A DNA stretch of 64,000 bases from Closterium sp. NIES-65 (taxonomy: Eukaryota; Streptophyta; Zygnematophyceae; Desmidiales; Closteriaceae). Positions 11,147 to 23,309 of the stretch are shown here, piece after piece (within the stretch, counting starts at the first letter, position 1; each line of letters opens with the position of its first letter). Made by a program: the position numbers and the translations under genes. The DNA is taken from the NCBI GenBank assembly GCA_948144175.1, contig CANXME010002192.1:1984001-2048000 (forward strand), read 5' to 3'. The notes beneath the pieces were generated by a model that was not told the origin of the DNA, did no database searches, and was given only the letters and a program-made list of their open reading frames with translations.

Positions 11147-11308
11147 GGCGAAATCGCGCGCATCGGCGAAAATCGTGTTTGTCTCAATTGAGTCGACCTA
11201 AATTGCTCACCGCTCGCCACGTGGGCGTTTCTCTAAATTGAATGGACCTCCCTTCCCCCCGCCCCCCCAGCCCCCTTTTCCCGCCCTTTCCCCACCGTCA
11301 TTCGGGCA
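11147..11308 (+). repeat. Left terminal inverted repeat of the MULE
   Basis: 162 bp, complementary to 27352-27513 with about four mismatches, directly preceded by GATGAAGAA. Confidence 0.93.
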
Positions 11309-12111
11309 GCCGCATGCTCTCGCGTAAAACTCACAAAGAGTCACCATTTCCAAATTCCAGGGTTCTGCCACACTTTCGCCACGGGTGGCTGTTCTTATTG
11401 GTCGAAAAATTGGTGATTTGTTCAGCGCGCCAGAGTAACATGCACTGGCTCCGTTTGGACGCGCCAACGTTATAGGTAGTGTAACAACTACATGGAGTGG
11501 TACCTCGATACCGATCATGTACGGTAATGTACAACCAGGCGACCAATCGACGGTCATGCTCGAGCATGAGTTCTGACCAATAGCCGAGGGCGGATTTGAC
11601 AGCGTACATGAACCTAATCCTGCGTTCATGAAACTTATCCTCGCCGCCAACCTCTGAACATGAGCTTTCATGCCACATCACGACCGTCACAGCTCCCCTC
11701 TCTCGTACCCTTTCCCTCTGTGATAGCTATCACCAATCATCCAACCTTTGTGCTCTTTGTGGTTTGTTTCTTGTACTCGCGATACCTTAGTCATTGCAAA
11801 CTCACACTATACTGCCGGCGCCTAACACCGGCTCTCCGTGTCTGTGTATTCACCCCGCGCAGTTTGCTGAGCATCAGGCATTCCAAAACACCAAGCGGGG
11901 AGACATGGGTTGCGCTTGACACTGGAGCGTATCTGATGGCGGCGAATCAACAGGTTCTCTTCACTGGATTCGAGGGCGGCACCATCCTTGACTACAACTA
12001 CGTCCTTGTAGTTGTTACTACACTGTAAGACATGCATGCACAATCTCGATGTACGCGTGTACCGCGGCATCGCCATGCTGTGTACTTACATTTACGTTGG
12101 TATTGTGCCAG

Positions 12112-13978
12112 TGAGCCAAGGCATTTCAGCCTTGTTGTTGTCAAGGAGCCTGGCAGGGCAAGAACAACTGCTATAAAATCGGGGAACACGGAGCTTCCGG
12201 TGGCCTACCTGTTCGACTCGACTGGTGATCATCGGAACATGGCTCCGTCGGTGTTCGCCGAGATCCAAACGTAAGTTGCACGGGCATGCATCGCCTCCTA
12301 AGTTTCGTCGTGCTTATGATCGCATGGTTGCTTCGCCGCTTGTAATGCACTAATGCATGCATTGTTGCTGTGTCCAGGCTGCTCGGTCTGGCGCTACAAG
12401 CCGAGGAGCCCGGCCTCTCTACCACCGCAATCAAGCAGCGGCTTGATCCGATGCCTTGCGTCCCGCTTGGGGTAAGCACTCAAATCTTTCGCGCAGCTTT
12501 TTTTTAACAGACCTCATCCATGGAACGTCCATCAATGTTGCTCACCTTGTTTGTGTTCGCGTGTGCAGTACTATCAGTGCCCGATGCAGGCCAACCAAGT
12601 AGACTGTGGTGTCTACGTTTGCATCTACGCATCTGAGCTGGTTGCCCGTGGCTTCGCTAATCTGGACGATGGGCTGCCAGCCTTGCCCTATGGTGATGGC
12701 CTTTTCCGGAGGGGGATGCGTGCGGACATAGTCGAACATGCACTCAAGCGGTTGATCCCAACCCTGGAGAGGTCTGGAGTTATGGTGCCCCACCAAGATC
12801 CGCCGCTCAGCAAGCGCGTGAACAAGCCAGTGTCTCCGGAGCTGGCCGAAATCGACGCGAAGCTGCGTGATGCTGTCGGCGACATCCACAACATCACCTG
12901 CCGCGTGGGGTACTGTGAGAAAGACATCGCCAAGCTCGAGCTCCTGGTGGAGAGTCTCACCAACGACTTGTCCACCACCCGCGACGAGCTCACCGCGTTG
13001 TCTGCGCAAGTTGCAGCCTTACCAGCACCGCCGCAGCAGGGGCGTATTGGAGGAGAGGGCGGACCCAGCGCGAGAACCGACGACCCTGCCACCCAGCAAA
13101 TTCTGGCGCCGACTGCGCAACTCGAGCAGCAAGGGGATTCTCATCAGATTCAAGCGGCCCACGGCGTTATCAGCGGGCTTATGCCCGGTACGACCGGCGA
13201 TGCATTGACCTCGTCTCGTTGCGGTGCGCGCGGTGGAGCTCTGTCTGCCCCTTCGGAGGATCACTCTGGGTGTATGGGCCCGCCGCCACCGCCATCACAC
13301 TCTGTCGGGGGAGTGGTTGGATCGGGGGAGTACGTGGGTGTTAGGCACCTCCCAGACGGAACTTGGCAAGCGAAGATTGTCCCTGAGCCCGGGTCATCAA
13401 GGACGCTGATTCTTGGCCACTTCCAAGACCAGCAGCAAGCGGCCCGCGCGTTCGCTGCAGCTGCAGCCGTGCTCAGGCGGAGCAAGCCTCCCCGGGGTCG
13501 TGTGTGGCAGCTCACCGGCGAGGAGATGGACCTGCTGGATGGCTGCACGGCCGACATCGTGCGGCAGCTCACTACCGCACGCGTCTGGGGGCGGTGGGAA
13601 AGGTGGCGCGTCGAGCTTGCTTCCCTCGGTGGTGCCAACCCCGCCCCTACACCCCCCGCTGTCGTGGCAGCAGCGCCAACCGCACCCGCAGCTGCTCCAA
13701 CTACACTTGCCCCGGCGAATGTAGGCATCGCCACTCCTGCCGTGGCTCTTGCACCTGCACAGCCCACCCCTCCCGGTGGAGCTACTGCTATGCACGTCGC
13801 AACAACTCCTGTGCCTGCGGGGGTTACTCCCGCCCCACCAGCCCATTCTACGCAAGCCACATTGACCAACCCCCCTGTGCAGGCCGATGTGGTGGCGTTT
13901 GCCTCGCTGTCGTTGCCAGAGAGCGACGAGGGGGATGTGGGCAACAACGCGACAACCCACCCGCCAGGTATTGATTAG
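12112..13978 (+). CDS. ULP1-type (C48) cysteine protease fused to an AP2/ERF-like domain, carried by the MULE
   Basis: Exons supported by splice signals and phase: 12112-12270, 12378-12471, 12569-13978; an upstream exon must exist, perhaps within 11840-12020. ULP1 catalytic elements appear in order: His in RHFSLVVVKEPG, Asp in YLFDSTGDH, and Gln and Cys in MQANQVDCGVYVC. The family cleaves SUMO or related ubiquitin-like tags. After the protease come a heptad-like segment (about 12850-13020), then an AP2/ERF-like domain at about 13331-13480 (YVGVRHLPDGTW, LILGHF, AARAFAAAAAVLR). A Pro/Ala-rich tail follows, with stop TAG at 13976-13978. AP2 domains bind DNA, so the protein might bring a deSUMOylase-type activity to DNA; that is inference. 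The frame is intact although the transposase of the same element is broken. Confidence 0.82.
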
Positions 13979-15796
13979 ACCAAGCGGGGTGTTGTTATGC
14001 ATCAGGGTGCGCACTAGCCAGGGTTTAGACATTAACCTGCTGTTCTCGTCTTCAGTGTGTCAGAGCCCAACAGCTGAGGAACGTGTGACGATGATCCAAT
14101 GCGTCATATCGGCGTGTAATCTCTTTTCCTTGGAGCTGATTTTCATGAACACCATGCTGTTTTTCGCACTATGGCCTTTGTTGCTCTTTGCGGGGTTTGT
14201 AGGACTGTAGCATTAACAATATGTTGAACTGCTGGCTGTCAGCCTTGTTTCTGAGTTCACTAAAGACCCCAACATGGCGGCAACAAACCCAAACGATAGC
14301 GCACCAGCTCACCAGCCGGCCCAATGTGTGGTGACATGGGAGTACGGCCTACAATCATGACACCACAGACCATCATGAACTCGTCGATAGTCATGCGCGA
14401 TTTTTCATGACGCGTGGTGGTTCCGCACGCCACACCGCCACGAATTATCACCCCCCGACTGCGCGACCCGATAAGCTATAACGATCGGGTACCAGTGACA
14501 AATCGTGGCTTTTTATAACGGCGTCTGCAACACTTTTTATTTCGGTTGTAGAAATGCAGAGGAAACAACTCAAACAGTGACAACGGCCATGAACACGGGT
14601 TTAGGAGCCATAAACGGTGTCTAAGGTCTCACAGAATTGATAATGCCGTGTTCCACAACCCCGGCGCAAGACACTTGCTTACAGAGAGTAACATGGTACA
14701 ACCGAGTTTTCGTAAAACACTATTTTTTCACTTGTTGTCCCGAGTACGCATAGTACCCCGCCTCGGGGTCTGTGGTGTGCGATTGGGAGCCTTAATCAGA
14801 GTTTTGCATTCAGCCCTTGAGCTCAAGGGCTCATCAGATCATGGTCAGTGGTGTGTTTTGGACTAGCATCATCTCCTGGTCAGTGGTACGCCAGTGTCTA
14901 CCTTACTGAGGTGATCCTGAGGAAATTATGAACAATGACAATAGTAGCAAATCTCATGCTCCATGTAACGTAGTGCTGTTTTTTTACCAGAGTTATGGGG
15001 TGCGTGCTGTAAGTATCGTGGCTGCTGTGGGATCGGATTTGTTGCTATGGTGTTTTTCTGGGCGCCACAGTTGCGTGTTAACATGTAGTCAATGTTAGGA
15101 GTGTTAATTATACCGGTGGCATTGTGCACGCCATATTTTATTAGAGATTGAGGGTGTTTAATTTTCCACAACACCGTCACAACAAATACGCACATCGAAT
15201 GACACGCAATAAAGGGGCCATTCTCGGTTCATGTTCCTTCGCGCAAATTAGGGTCAACCTCGACGACGAATCATGTTGCAGGCATCACGTCCATGAGAGT
15301 TCATGTTCGTCCGTGCAGGTAGTCAACTTCCGAGCCACTCCCACGAGTTTGTTCATGATTCAAAGTGTAGGCATTCACGCGCGACTTTCAGGCCCCGCGC
15401 TTGTTAGCTGTTCGAATCATGACAGGTCGAGATGCGTTCACGCACTATGAAACATACATGATTCGTCATGAACAGCTGCGCGGCATCGCCCCGCGATTTC
15501 CCGGCCCTCGAATCATGCATGTACAAGAATCGATCATGACGCTCTATGCACAGGTGATGGAGAAAGCAGACGGAGTCAAGTGCACACTTTACACACGTGA
15601 ATCGCCCAACTCGTGGCCTGATTTGTTTAGGTCTTGTTGAATAAGTATTGCACAGCAGCACTACTCAAACGAACTATTATGTTTCGTGAATTAAATCATT
15701 AAGTACTCTCGTCACTGAAAAGTATGCTTCGACAGGGATCCAAGGACACAAAACAAGGCCCAATACTCGCATGGGAAAGCCTGTTTTACTCGCCAT
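13979..15796. other. MULE non-coding interior, rich in TCATGA
   Basis: No gene recognised. The hexamer TCATGA occurs eight times between 14143 and 15539 and twice more at 27099 and 27131 on the other side of the element. The stretch lies between the 3' ends of the ULP1-AP2 gene and the transposase gene, which are transcribed towards each other. Confidence 0.6.
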
Positions 15797-15836
15797 TCAT
15801 TCAGGGGCAGCCTGATGCCCCCCTCCATGCTCTCCT

Positions 15837-15966
15837 TGTCAGATTTATATGACATAGTTGCTGTAGGCTATAGTGGGGTAGCACATTTGGGGTACAGGGT
15901 TTCTAGGGTTGTATTTGTACCCAATCTTTCCTTAGTCATTCTCATTCCTGTTTTCCTTGCTTCACA
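15837..15966 (+). repeat. 5' LTR of copia A
   Basis: 130 bp, preceded by CTCCT, followed by the tRNA-iMet-type primer-binding site. Confidence 0.95.
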
Positions 15967-16075
15967 TGGTACAGAGCGGGTCCTGCCTTAGGACCGTTTT
16001 TTTTAGGGCCCACCGAAGCGCGCCCGGAGGCGCGCCTTTTTTAGCGACCCCCTCGGGTCGCCTTTTCCCTCGCGG

Positions 16076-16890
16076 CCCCGCTGTCCCTCAGACGCGGCCC
16101 CGCCACCTCTCCTGATCGCGGCCCCGCCGCCTGTTTGACGCGGCCCCGCCGCCTCCCCTGACGCGGCCCCGCCGCCTCCCCTGACGCGGCTCCGCCGCCT
16201 CCACTGACGCGGCCCCGCCGCCTCCCCTGACGCGGCTTCGCCGCCTCCCCTGACGCGGCCCCGCCGCCTGTTTGGCGCGGCCCCGCCGCCTCCCCTGACG
16301 CGGCCCTGCCGCCTCCCCTGACGCGGCACCGCCGCCTCCCCTGACGCGGCTCCGCCACCTCCTCTGACGCGGCCCTGCCGCCTCCCCTGACGCGGCTCCG
16401 CCGCCTCCCCTCCCGGCCCGCCGCTGCTCCTACCGGCCCGCCACGGCACCTGCCGGCCAGCCGCTGCACCCAGCGGCCCGCCGCCTCTGACGGCCTCGCC
16501 GCTGCACCTGCCGGCCTCGCCGCTGCACCTGCCGGCCTCTCCGCTGCACCTGCCGGCCCGCCACTGCGCCCTACGGCCCACCGCCTGCACCTGCCGGCCC
16601 GCCGCTGCACCTGCCGGCCCGCCGCTGCACCTGCCGGCCCGCCGCTGCACCTGCCGGCCCGCCACTGCACCGGTCAACCCGCCGCTGCACCTGACGGCCC
16701 CGCCCCTGCATCTCCTGGCCGAGTCGCCCCAGCAGCCGAACCGCCCGTGAGCCAAGCCGCCCGACGCCGAGCCGCCTGGGAGCCGAGCCGCCCTGCACCC
16801 GAGCCGCCCGGGAGCCGAGCCGCCCTGCGCCCGAGCCGCCCAGCAGCCGAGCCGCCCAGCACCCGAGCCGCCAGGTCGCTGAGCAGCCTT
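16076..16890 (+). repeat. GC-rich tandem-repeat leader of copia A
   Basis: Between primer site and gag. Repeats of about 22 bp (GCCTCCCCTGACGCGGCCCC type, 16076-16420), then CTGCCGGCCCGCCGCTGCAC units (16420-16700), then GAGCCGCC-type units (16740-16890). Equivalent arrays lie in the leaders of copia D and E. Confidence 0.88.
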
Positions 16891-16987
16891 CCTGCATACC
16901 TACATGACCTGCCCTGCCTGGTGAGCACAGTCCCACTGACACTGCGAGCTCTTTCCCTGCTGCTTGCACTGCGTCGCTGTCGTCGCC

Positions 16988-19900
16988 ATGGCTACCCCTA
17001 GTGTCCTAGCTTTTGACGCTGAGGGTCGCGCCATTGATTTTGAGGTCTGGTTAGACGACCTGCAGCTGTTCTTATAGTGCGACAGGGCTGACGGCCTTTC
17101 TCTCTTTGACCTCACCTCTGGCGCCTCTCCTGCTCCTGCTGCTGATGCTGATCCCACTGTCCGCTCTCAGTGGGCCACCCACGATGCTGCTGCACGTCTT
17201 GCTGTGCGTCGCCACCTCCCTACCTCTGAGCGTGCGCACTTTAGTCAGTACAAGAGTGCTCAGACCTTGTACGACGCTGTAGCTGCGCGCTACTCCTCCC
17301 CTGCCACTGCTGCACTGAGCCGTCTCATGCTTCCCTACCTCTTTCCTGACCTCTCTGCCTTTGCCACTGTCGCTGACCTCATTACGCACCTCCGCACTAG
17401 TGACACTCGCTACCGCGCCGCCCTTCCTGCTGAGTTCTGCGCTAAGAACCCACCCCCCATGTACATCGCTCTCTACTACGTAGTCGCACGCCTCCCTGAC
17501 TCCCTTCGCGTCGTCAGGGACCACTTTCTTGCAGTCTGTCCCACCACCCTCACCGTCGACCTCCTCGAGAAGGCCCTCCTTGCAGCGGAGAAGAGCATAG
17601 TCGCTGTAGGTGCTTCTCGTGGTGACCCTCGCACCCCCATCTTTGAGGGGTGCTCTCCTTCCCCCTTGCTGCCCTCTGTTGCCTCTGCTGCTGCTGCCGA
17701 CCTGCTTGGTCTTGAGTCGGTCGGCGCGGCGTCTGCCCCTAGTGGGAGACGTCGCTCCAACAAGGGCAAGGGGGGCAAGGGCGCGGGTGGAGCTGGAGGG
17801 GGCGGTGGCGGTGGCGGCGGTGGCGGCGGAGGGAGTGGGGGTGGCGGCGGGACTAGTGGCGGGGGTGGTGGTGGTGGTGGCAGCAGCGGCGGAGACGGTG
17901 GTGGTGGTGCCAGCGGTGGTGGTGGAGGCAGCGGCGGAGGTGGAGGCGGTGGAGGTGGAGGCGGTGGAGGCGGCAGCGGAGGAGGCAGTGGTGGTGGAGG
18001 GGGTGGAGCTGGTCGGGGTGGTACCCAGCAGCGTAGCGGCGGTGGTGGTGGCCAGCGCTCGCAGCGGCAGCAGCAGCAGCGCTCTCGGGACATCCCTTTG
18101 CCTCAGCAGCTTCGTGAGTGGTACGCTGGGCGTCAGAGGGGTGGGGGTACTGGTCCCTGCACCTACGTTCTTCGTTCCGGCGACCGCGCGGGTGAGCAGT
18201 GTGGGGGTGCCCACGCCACCCAGCGCTGCTTTGGCCGCCTGACGGACGCCTGGCATCAGCAGTTCCCTGGGGCTAGTGAGATCCCTCGCTGGGATGAGCT
18301 TCTCAGGGCTGGTGTAGCGATCTTTGATCTTGATTTTGATGCTATCCTTACTGCTATGTATGTTGTGGATTATAGTGAGGAGAATGAGGGTTACCGCTGT
18401 TTCCAGCCCGACCCGGGCATTGGTACTGCTGCGCTAGGTGCTTGTGAGGCTGCTGCTCTAGGTGCCGGTGCGTCTGCGCTCTCAGGTACTGGTGAGACTG
18501 CGCTCTCAGGTACTGAGTCGTCCTCGTCCTCCCGCACTTTCACACTTGACTCCGGAGCTTCTCGCTCCTTCTTTCGAGACCGCACTACCCTTACGTCGCT
18601 CGGCCGGCCGGTTGCAGTCTCCCTTGCTGACCCCTCTGGGGGTCCTGTCCTGTCTCACTTCTCCACTGTCCTCCCGTGTCCGGCTGCCCCTTCGGGCACC
18701 CTGTCGGGTCTGTACCTTCCCTCGTTCTCTACGAACTTGGTGAGTGGAGCGGACCTGCAGGATGTGGGTGTTCACCAGTTCACTCCTGCGAGTCAGCGGG
18801 TGACCCACTGCACGGACGCACGCACAGGCCGACACCTGGCCACGTTCTCGCGTCGGCCGGGGTTGAGTCTCTACACCCTGACCGTTGAGTCTCCTCCTGT
18901 CCCTGCGTCTGGTCAGGTGGCTGCGTCGGGTCAGGTACTTGCTGCTGCGTCCCGGTCAGGTCCTGAGTCTGCCCCCTGTTCTTGTCGCCTCCTGTCTCAC
19001 GAGACTCTCCTGTGGCACCACCGTCTTGGCCACCCCTCCTTGCCCCGTCTTCGGAGCATGGCTTCCCGTGTCCTTGTCTCTGGTCTTCCCCAGTCTCTCC
19101 CTCCTCTCCCCTCCGGGCCAGGACCTTCCTGTGTCCCCTGTGTCGAGGGTCGCCTCCGGGCTACTCCTTACTCCTCCCAGTTCCCCCCGACAGAGGCTCC
19201 CCTGCAGACGCTTCACATGGATGTGTGGGGCCCAGCCCCCGTCCGTGGGCAGGGTTACGAGCGCTACTTCCTGTTGGTGGTTGACGACTACTCGCGTTAC
19301 ACCACAGTCCTCCCCTTGCGCAGCAAGGGTGCGGTCACTGAGGTGCTGATCGACTGGATCCGCGAGGCTCGTCTCCAGCTCAGGAGGAGCTTCGGCTCAG
19401 ACTTTCTCGTTCTGCGTCTGCACTCGGACAGAGGCGGAGAGTTCTCTTCTCGCCTTCTGCGAGACTACTGTCGTGCACGGGGGATCCGCCAGACCTTCAC
19501 GCTTCCGGACTCACCACAGCAAAATGGGATTGCTGAGCGCCGCATTGGCATGGTCATGGATGTCGCTCGTACGTCCATGATGCATGCGGCTGCCCCCCAT
19601 TTTCTGTGGCCGTTTGCAGTGAGGTACGCGGCGCATCAGCTCAACCTTCACCCCCGGGTCTCTCGGCCTGCGATGTCCCCAGCCTTGCTGTGGACGGGGA
19701 AGGTTGGCGATGCGTCTGTGTTCCGTGTCTGGGGATCTCGGGCGTTTGTCCGCGACTTGTCTGCGGACAAGCTGTCCCCTCGTGCTGCTCCCTGTGTCTT
19801 CCTTGGCTTCCCCACTGACGCCCCAGGGTGGCAGTTTTACCACCCCTCCTCTCGTCGTGTTCTGTCCTCCCAGGACGTCACGTTCGACGAGTCAGTCCCC

Positions 19901-22867
19901 TTCTACCGTCTCTTCCCCTACCACACTCCTTCCCTCCCCCCTCCCCCGGACTTCCTTGTGCCGGTTCCCCCCCCGGTAGACCCCCTCCCCCCTCAGGTTC
20001 CTGCCCCCTCACGTGTGTCCCAGGTAGAAGCCGTTGACCCGGTCGAGGTTACTGGTGACTCTGGTGCTGCTGCGGGTGCTGAGCCTGGGGGTGCTGACTC
20101 TGGGGGTGCTGTGCGCGGGGGTGCTGAGCCTGGGGGTGCTGCTGCGGAGCCTGGAGGTGCGGAGCCTGGGGGTGCTGAGCCGGGGGGTGCTGTGCCTGGA
20201 GGTGCTGGGTCTGGGGGTGCTGGGTCGGGAGCTGCTGAGCCTGGGGGTGCTGAGCTGGGAGCTGCTGAGCCTGGGGGTGCTGCGTCTGGAGCTGCTGAGC
20301 CTGGGGTTTCTACTGCTGCTGCGTCTCGCCGGGAGCCCCTCTCTCCACAGGAGCTGCGCGAGTTGTTCGCTCGCCGCTGGAGGCGTGCTGCTGAGTCTGG
20401 AGGTGCTGCTGGAGCTGGAGCTGGAGCTTCTTCGACCGTCGAGGGTGCGGGTGCTGCCGGTCCCGGAGCTGCTGGACCTGCAGGTCCTCCTGGAGCTGGA
20501 GCTGCTGAGGGCGTCGGTGCTGAGCCTACTACTGTTGGTCCTGCCGCTGGAGGTGTGGGTGGCGCTGGTGCTGTCGCTGAGGGTGCTGGTGCTGTCCCTG
20601 CTGAGTCTGGAGCTGCCGCGCGGCCTCGGCCGTACTTCGTTCCGCTACTGCAGCAGGTTCTTGGTCTTTCTCCTCCAGTAGAGGGTCCACCGCCTGTCCA
20701 GTCGTAGTCCCTGCTGGAGCCTTCCTCTCCACTGCCTGCTCCCTCTCCTTACACTGGTCCTACTAGAGGTCTTGCTGAGCGTCGTGAGCCTGCGTCTCGT
20801 CCCGCGTCGCCTGTTCGTGCTGCTCGCGCTAGTGGTCGCAATTCGCGTCAGCGTCCTCCTCCTGTCCCTGGCACGCACCGGATGTCTTTGCGTCCGTCCA
20901 CTGCTCCTCTGCGTGCCCCTTTGCCTTCTCCTCCTGAGTCCTCTCTTCCTGCGCTTGCCGACCCTGAGTCGGACACTCTTCGTGCTGCCAGTCCTACTGT
21001 CACGCGTCTCCTTGCTACTGTCGTCACTGACCCCTCCTTTGAGTCCACTGCTGCGTCTGCCCTTGTCGCTGAGCTCGTCGACTTTGCTGCTCGCTGTCGT
21101 CTCGACTACGCTGCTAGTCTTGTTGCTGAGTCTGCGTCTGTCTGTCCTCCGTCCGTCGGGGGTGAGTGTGCTCTTGGCACGGACGTCCTAGAGGACAGGC
21201 AGGAGGAGTTACAGTGTCTAGCGGCTGCTTCACCTCATCTCGCGTCTGTACTGCTTGCCCCTGAGGGAGACCCGGATGCACTAGACATCCCGACTTCGCG
21301 TTCTTACGCGGAGGCCGTAGAGGGTCCCTACTCCTCTCAGTGGCAGGCAGCTATGGATGCAGAGATGGCTTCCTGGAAGTCCACAGGCACCTACGTTGAT
21401 GCGGTTCCCCCTCCTGGGGCGAACATCGTCAGTGGCATGTGGATCTTCCGGGTGAAGCGGCCGCCGGGCTCTCCACCTGTCTTCAAGGCACGGTACGTTG
21501 CTCGTGGCTTCAGTCAGCGGCAGGGAGTTGACTACTTTCAGACCTTCTCTCCCACCCCGAAGATGACTACTCTTCGGGTTCTGCTGCACATAGCCGCTCA
21601 GCGCGACTATGAGCTTCACTCTCTCGACTTCAGCACTGCGTTCTTGCAGGGTAGCCTACATGAGGAGATCTGGCTTCGCCGTCCACCTGGCTTCACTGGG
21701 ACTTTCCCTCCTGGCACCCAGTGGAGCCTCCGACGGCCAGTCTACGGTCTCCGCCAGGCACCGCGTGAGTGGCACGACACACTGAGGACTACGCTTGCGG
21801 CTCTTGGGTTTGCTCCTTCTACTGCTGACCCGTCGCTGTTTCTTCGCACCGACACTTCCCTGCCGCCGTTCTACATCCTCGTGTACGTCGACGACTTGGT
21901 CTTTGCCACAGCGGACACTGCTGGACTCGCCTACGTGAAGTCCGAGCTGCTGAAGAGACACACGTGCACAGACCTGGGTGAACTGCGCAGCTACCTTGGC
22001 TTGCAGATCACTCGGGACAGAGCACGCCGCACCATTACCTTGACTCAGTCACACATGGTGCAGCAGGTCCTTCAGCGCTTCGGCTTCACGTACTCCTCGC
22101 CTCAGGCCACTCCTCTGCCTACTCGCCACTCACTCTCAGCTCTGCCTTCGGATGAGTCCGTAGAGTCGAGTGGTCCGTATGCAGAGCTTGTTGGCTGCCT
22201 CATGTACCTGATGACCTGCACACGACCTGACCTTGCATACCCTCTGAGCATTCTTGCACGCTATGTTGCTCCTGGGAGACACAGACCGGAGCACATGGCT
22301 GCAGCGAAGAGGGTATTGTGCTACCTGTGCAGTACGTCGGGCATGGGGCTAGTGCTTGGAGGGCGGAGTCCAGTGGTCCTTACCGGCCACGCGGACGCTT
22401 CTTGGGCTGACGACCAGGCTACGCAGCGGTCGTCACAGGGTTACACCTTCAGCCTTGGTTCCGGCTCTGTCTCGTGGCGGTCTACTCGCTCGTCTTCGGT
22501 TCTCGGCTCCAGTTGTGAGGCTGAGATCTACGCCGGGGCCATGGCTGCACAGGAGCTTCGCTGGCTCACCTACCTTCTGACTGACCTTGGAGAGGCGCCT
22601 CGTTCTCCTCCAGTGCTGTACGTAGACAATAAGGCCATGCTGGCCTTGTGTCGAGAGCAGCGCTTGGAGCACAGAACGAAGCACATTGCTCTCCGCTACT
22701 TCCTTGCTCGTGAGCTGCAGCAGCGTGGTCAGTTGCGACTTGCGTACGTGGCCTCTGAGGCCAACACTGCTGATGTGTTCACCAAGGCACTCGCGCCTTG
22801 TGACCATCAGCGCTTTTGCACCCAGCTGGGTCTTGTGCCTGTCTTGCCTCACTTGCTCTCCTCTTGA
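16988..22867 (+). pseudogene. Gag-pol polyprotein of copia A, two nonsense codons
   Basis: One frame of 1,959 codons plus stop from ATG 16988, broken only by TAG at 17075-17077 and 20705-20707. Both positions are CAG (Gln) in related copies. Order: gag with a long Gly-rich stretch, a variant zinc-binding motif (QCGGAHATQRC), then aspartic protease FTLDSGASRSFF (about residue 520). Next come GAG-preintegrase LLWHHRLGHPS, and integrase with HMDVWG, HSDRGGEF and QQNGIAERR. An Ala/Gly/Glu/Pro-rich linker precedes the RT with YVDD (about residue 1630), and RNase H has HADASWADD, CEAEIYAGA and YVDNKAML. Apart from the two stops the catalytic residues are present, so it is a recently silenced copy. 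Confidence 0.93.
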
Positions 22868-23071
22868 CTTCACTTGTACTGTGACATATATATATGCCTG
22901 CTCTTGCTTGTCTATTTTTATATATGTCTGTACTCCTGCATGTGAACTGGCCTCTTGCCCTACTCTTGTGCTCGGACTGTGTGGTGACTTTGTGATCCAC
23001 CCTCAGCTTGCTTTGCTTTGCTTGACTGGTCTTGTGACCCCTTGTTCTCCCCCACTTTGCCTATGGGGGTG

Positions 23072-23201
23072 TGTCAGATTTATATGACATAGTTGCTGTA
23101 GGCTATAGTGGGGTAGCACATTTGGGGTATAGGGTTTCTAGGGTTGTATTTGTACCCAATCTTTCCTTAGTCATTCTCACTCCTGTTTTCCTTGCTTCAC
23201 A
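23072..23201 (+). repeat. 3' LTR of copia A
   Basis: 130 bp, two differences from the 5' LTR, preceded by TATGGGGGTG and followed by CTCCT. Confidence 0.95.
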
Positions 23202-23223
23202 CTCCTGTACCAGTTCCATCCTC

Positions 23224-23309
23224 CCCCTCCTCCTCCTCCTCCTCCTCCTCCTCCTCCTCCTCCTCCTCCTCCTCCTCCTCCTCCTCCTCCTCCTCCTCCT
23301 CCTCCTCCA
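23224..23309. repeat. CTC trinucleotide repeat
   Basis: About 28 consecutive triplets; encodes the poly-Glu tail of the MULE transposase on the minus strand. Confidence 0.95.

Larger units (their letters stand above)
15837..23201 (+). mobile_element. Ty1/copia retrotransposon A, full length (7,365 bp)
   Basis: Two 130-bp LTRs (15837-15966, 23072-23201) with TGTCAG...TTCACA ends differ at two positions. Perfect 5-bp duplications CTCCT lie at 15832-15836 and 23202-23206. The primer site is TGGTACAGAGCGGG (15967 on), close to the plant tRNA-iMet site TGGTATCAGAGC, and the purine tract before the 3' LTR is TATGGGGGTG. The order gag-protease-integrase-RT-RNase H marks it as copia. It is the best-preserved and probably youngest copia copy here, inserted in the MULE transposase gene. 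Confidence 0.96.

Noticed and set aside
12551-12568. Start of the ULP1-AP2 protein placed at 12551
   Set aside because: The bases up to 12568 are the pyrimidine-rich intron end and CAG acceptor; the protease continues from upstream exons.
16003-16969. Long minus-strand Gly/Arg/Ala frames in the copia A leader
   Set aside because: They arise from GC-rich tandem repeats without stops on the strand opposite to the element's transcript.
17476-18242. Long Pro-rich and Val/Leu-rich open frames opposite or beside the copia Gly-rich gag region
   Set aside because: They are frame shadows of the GGC/GGT repeat coding the Gly tract; no start context or family resemblance.
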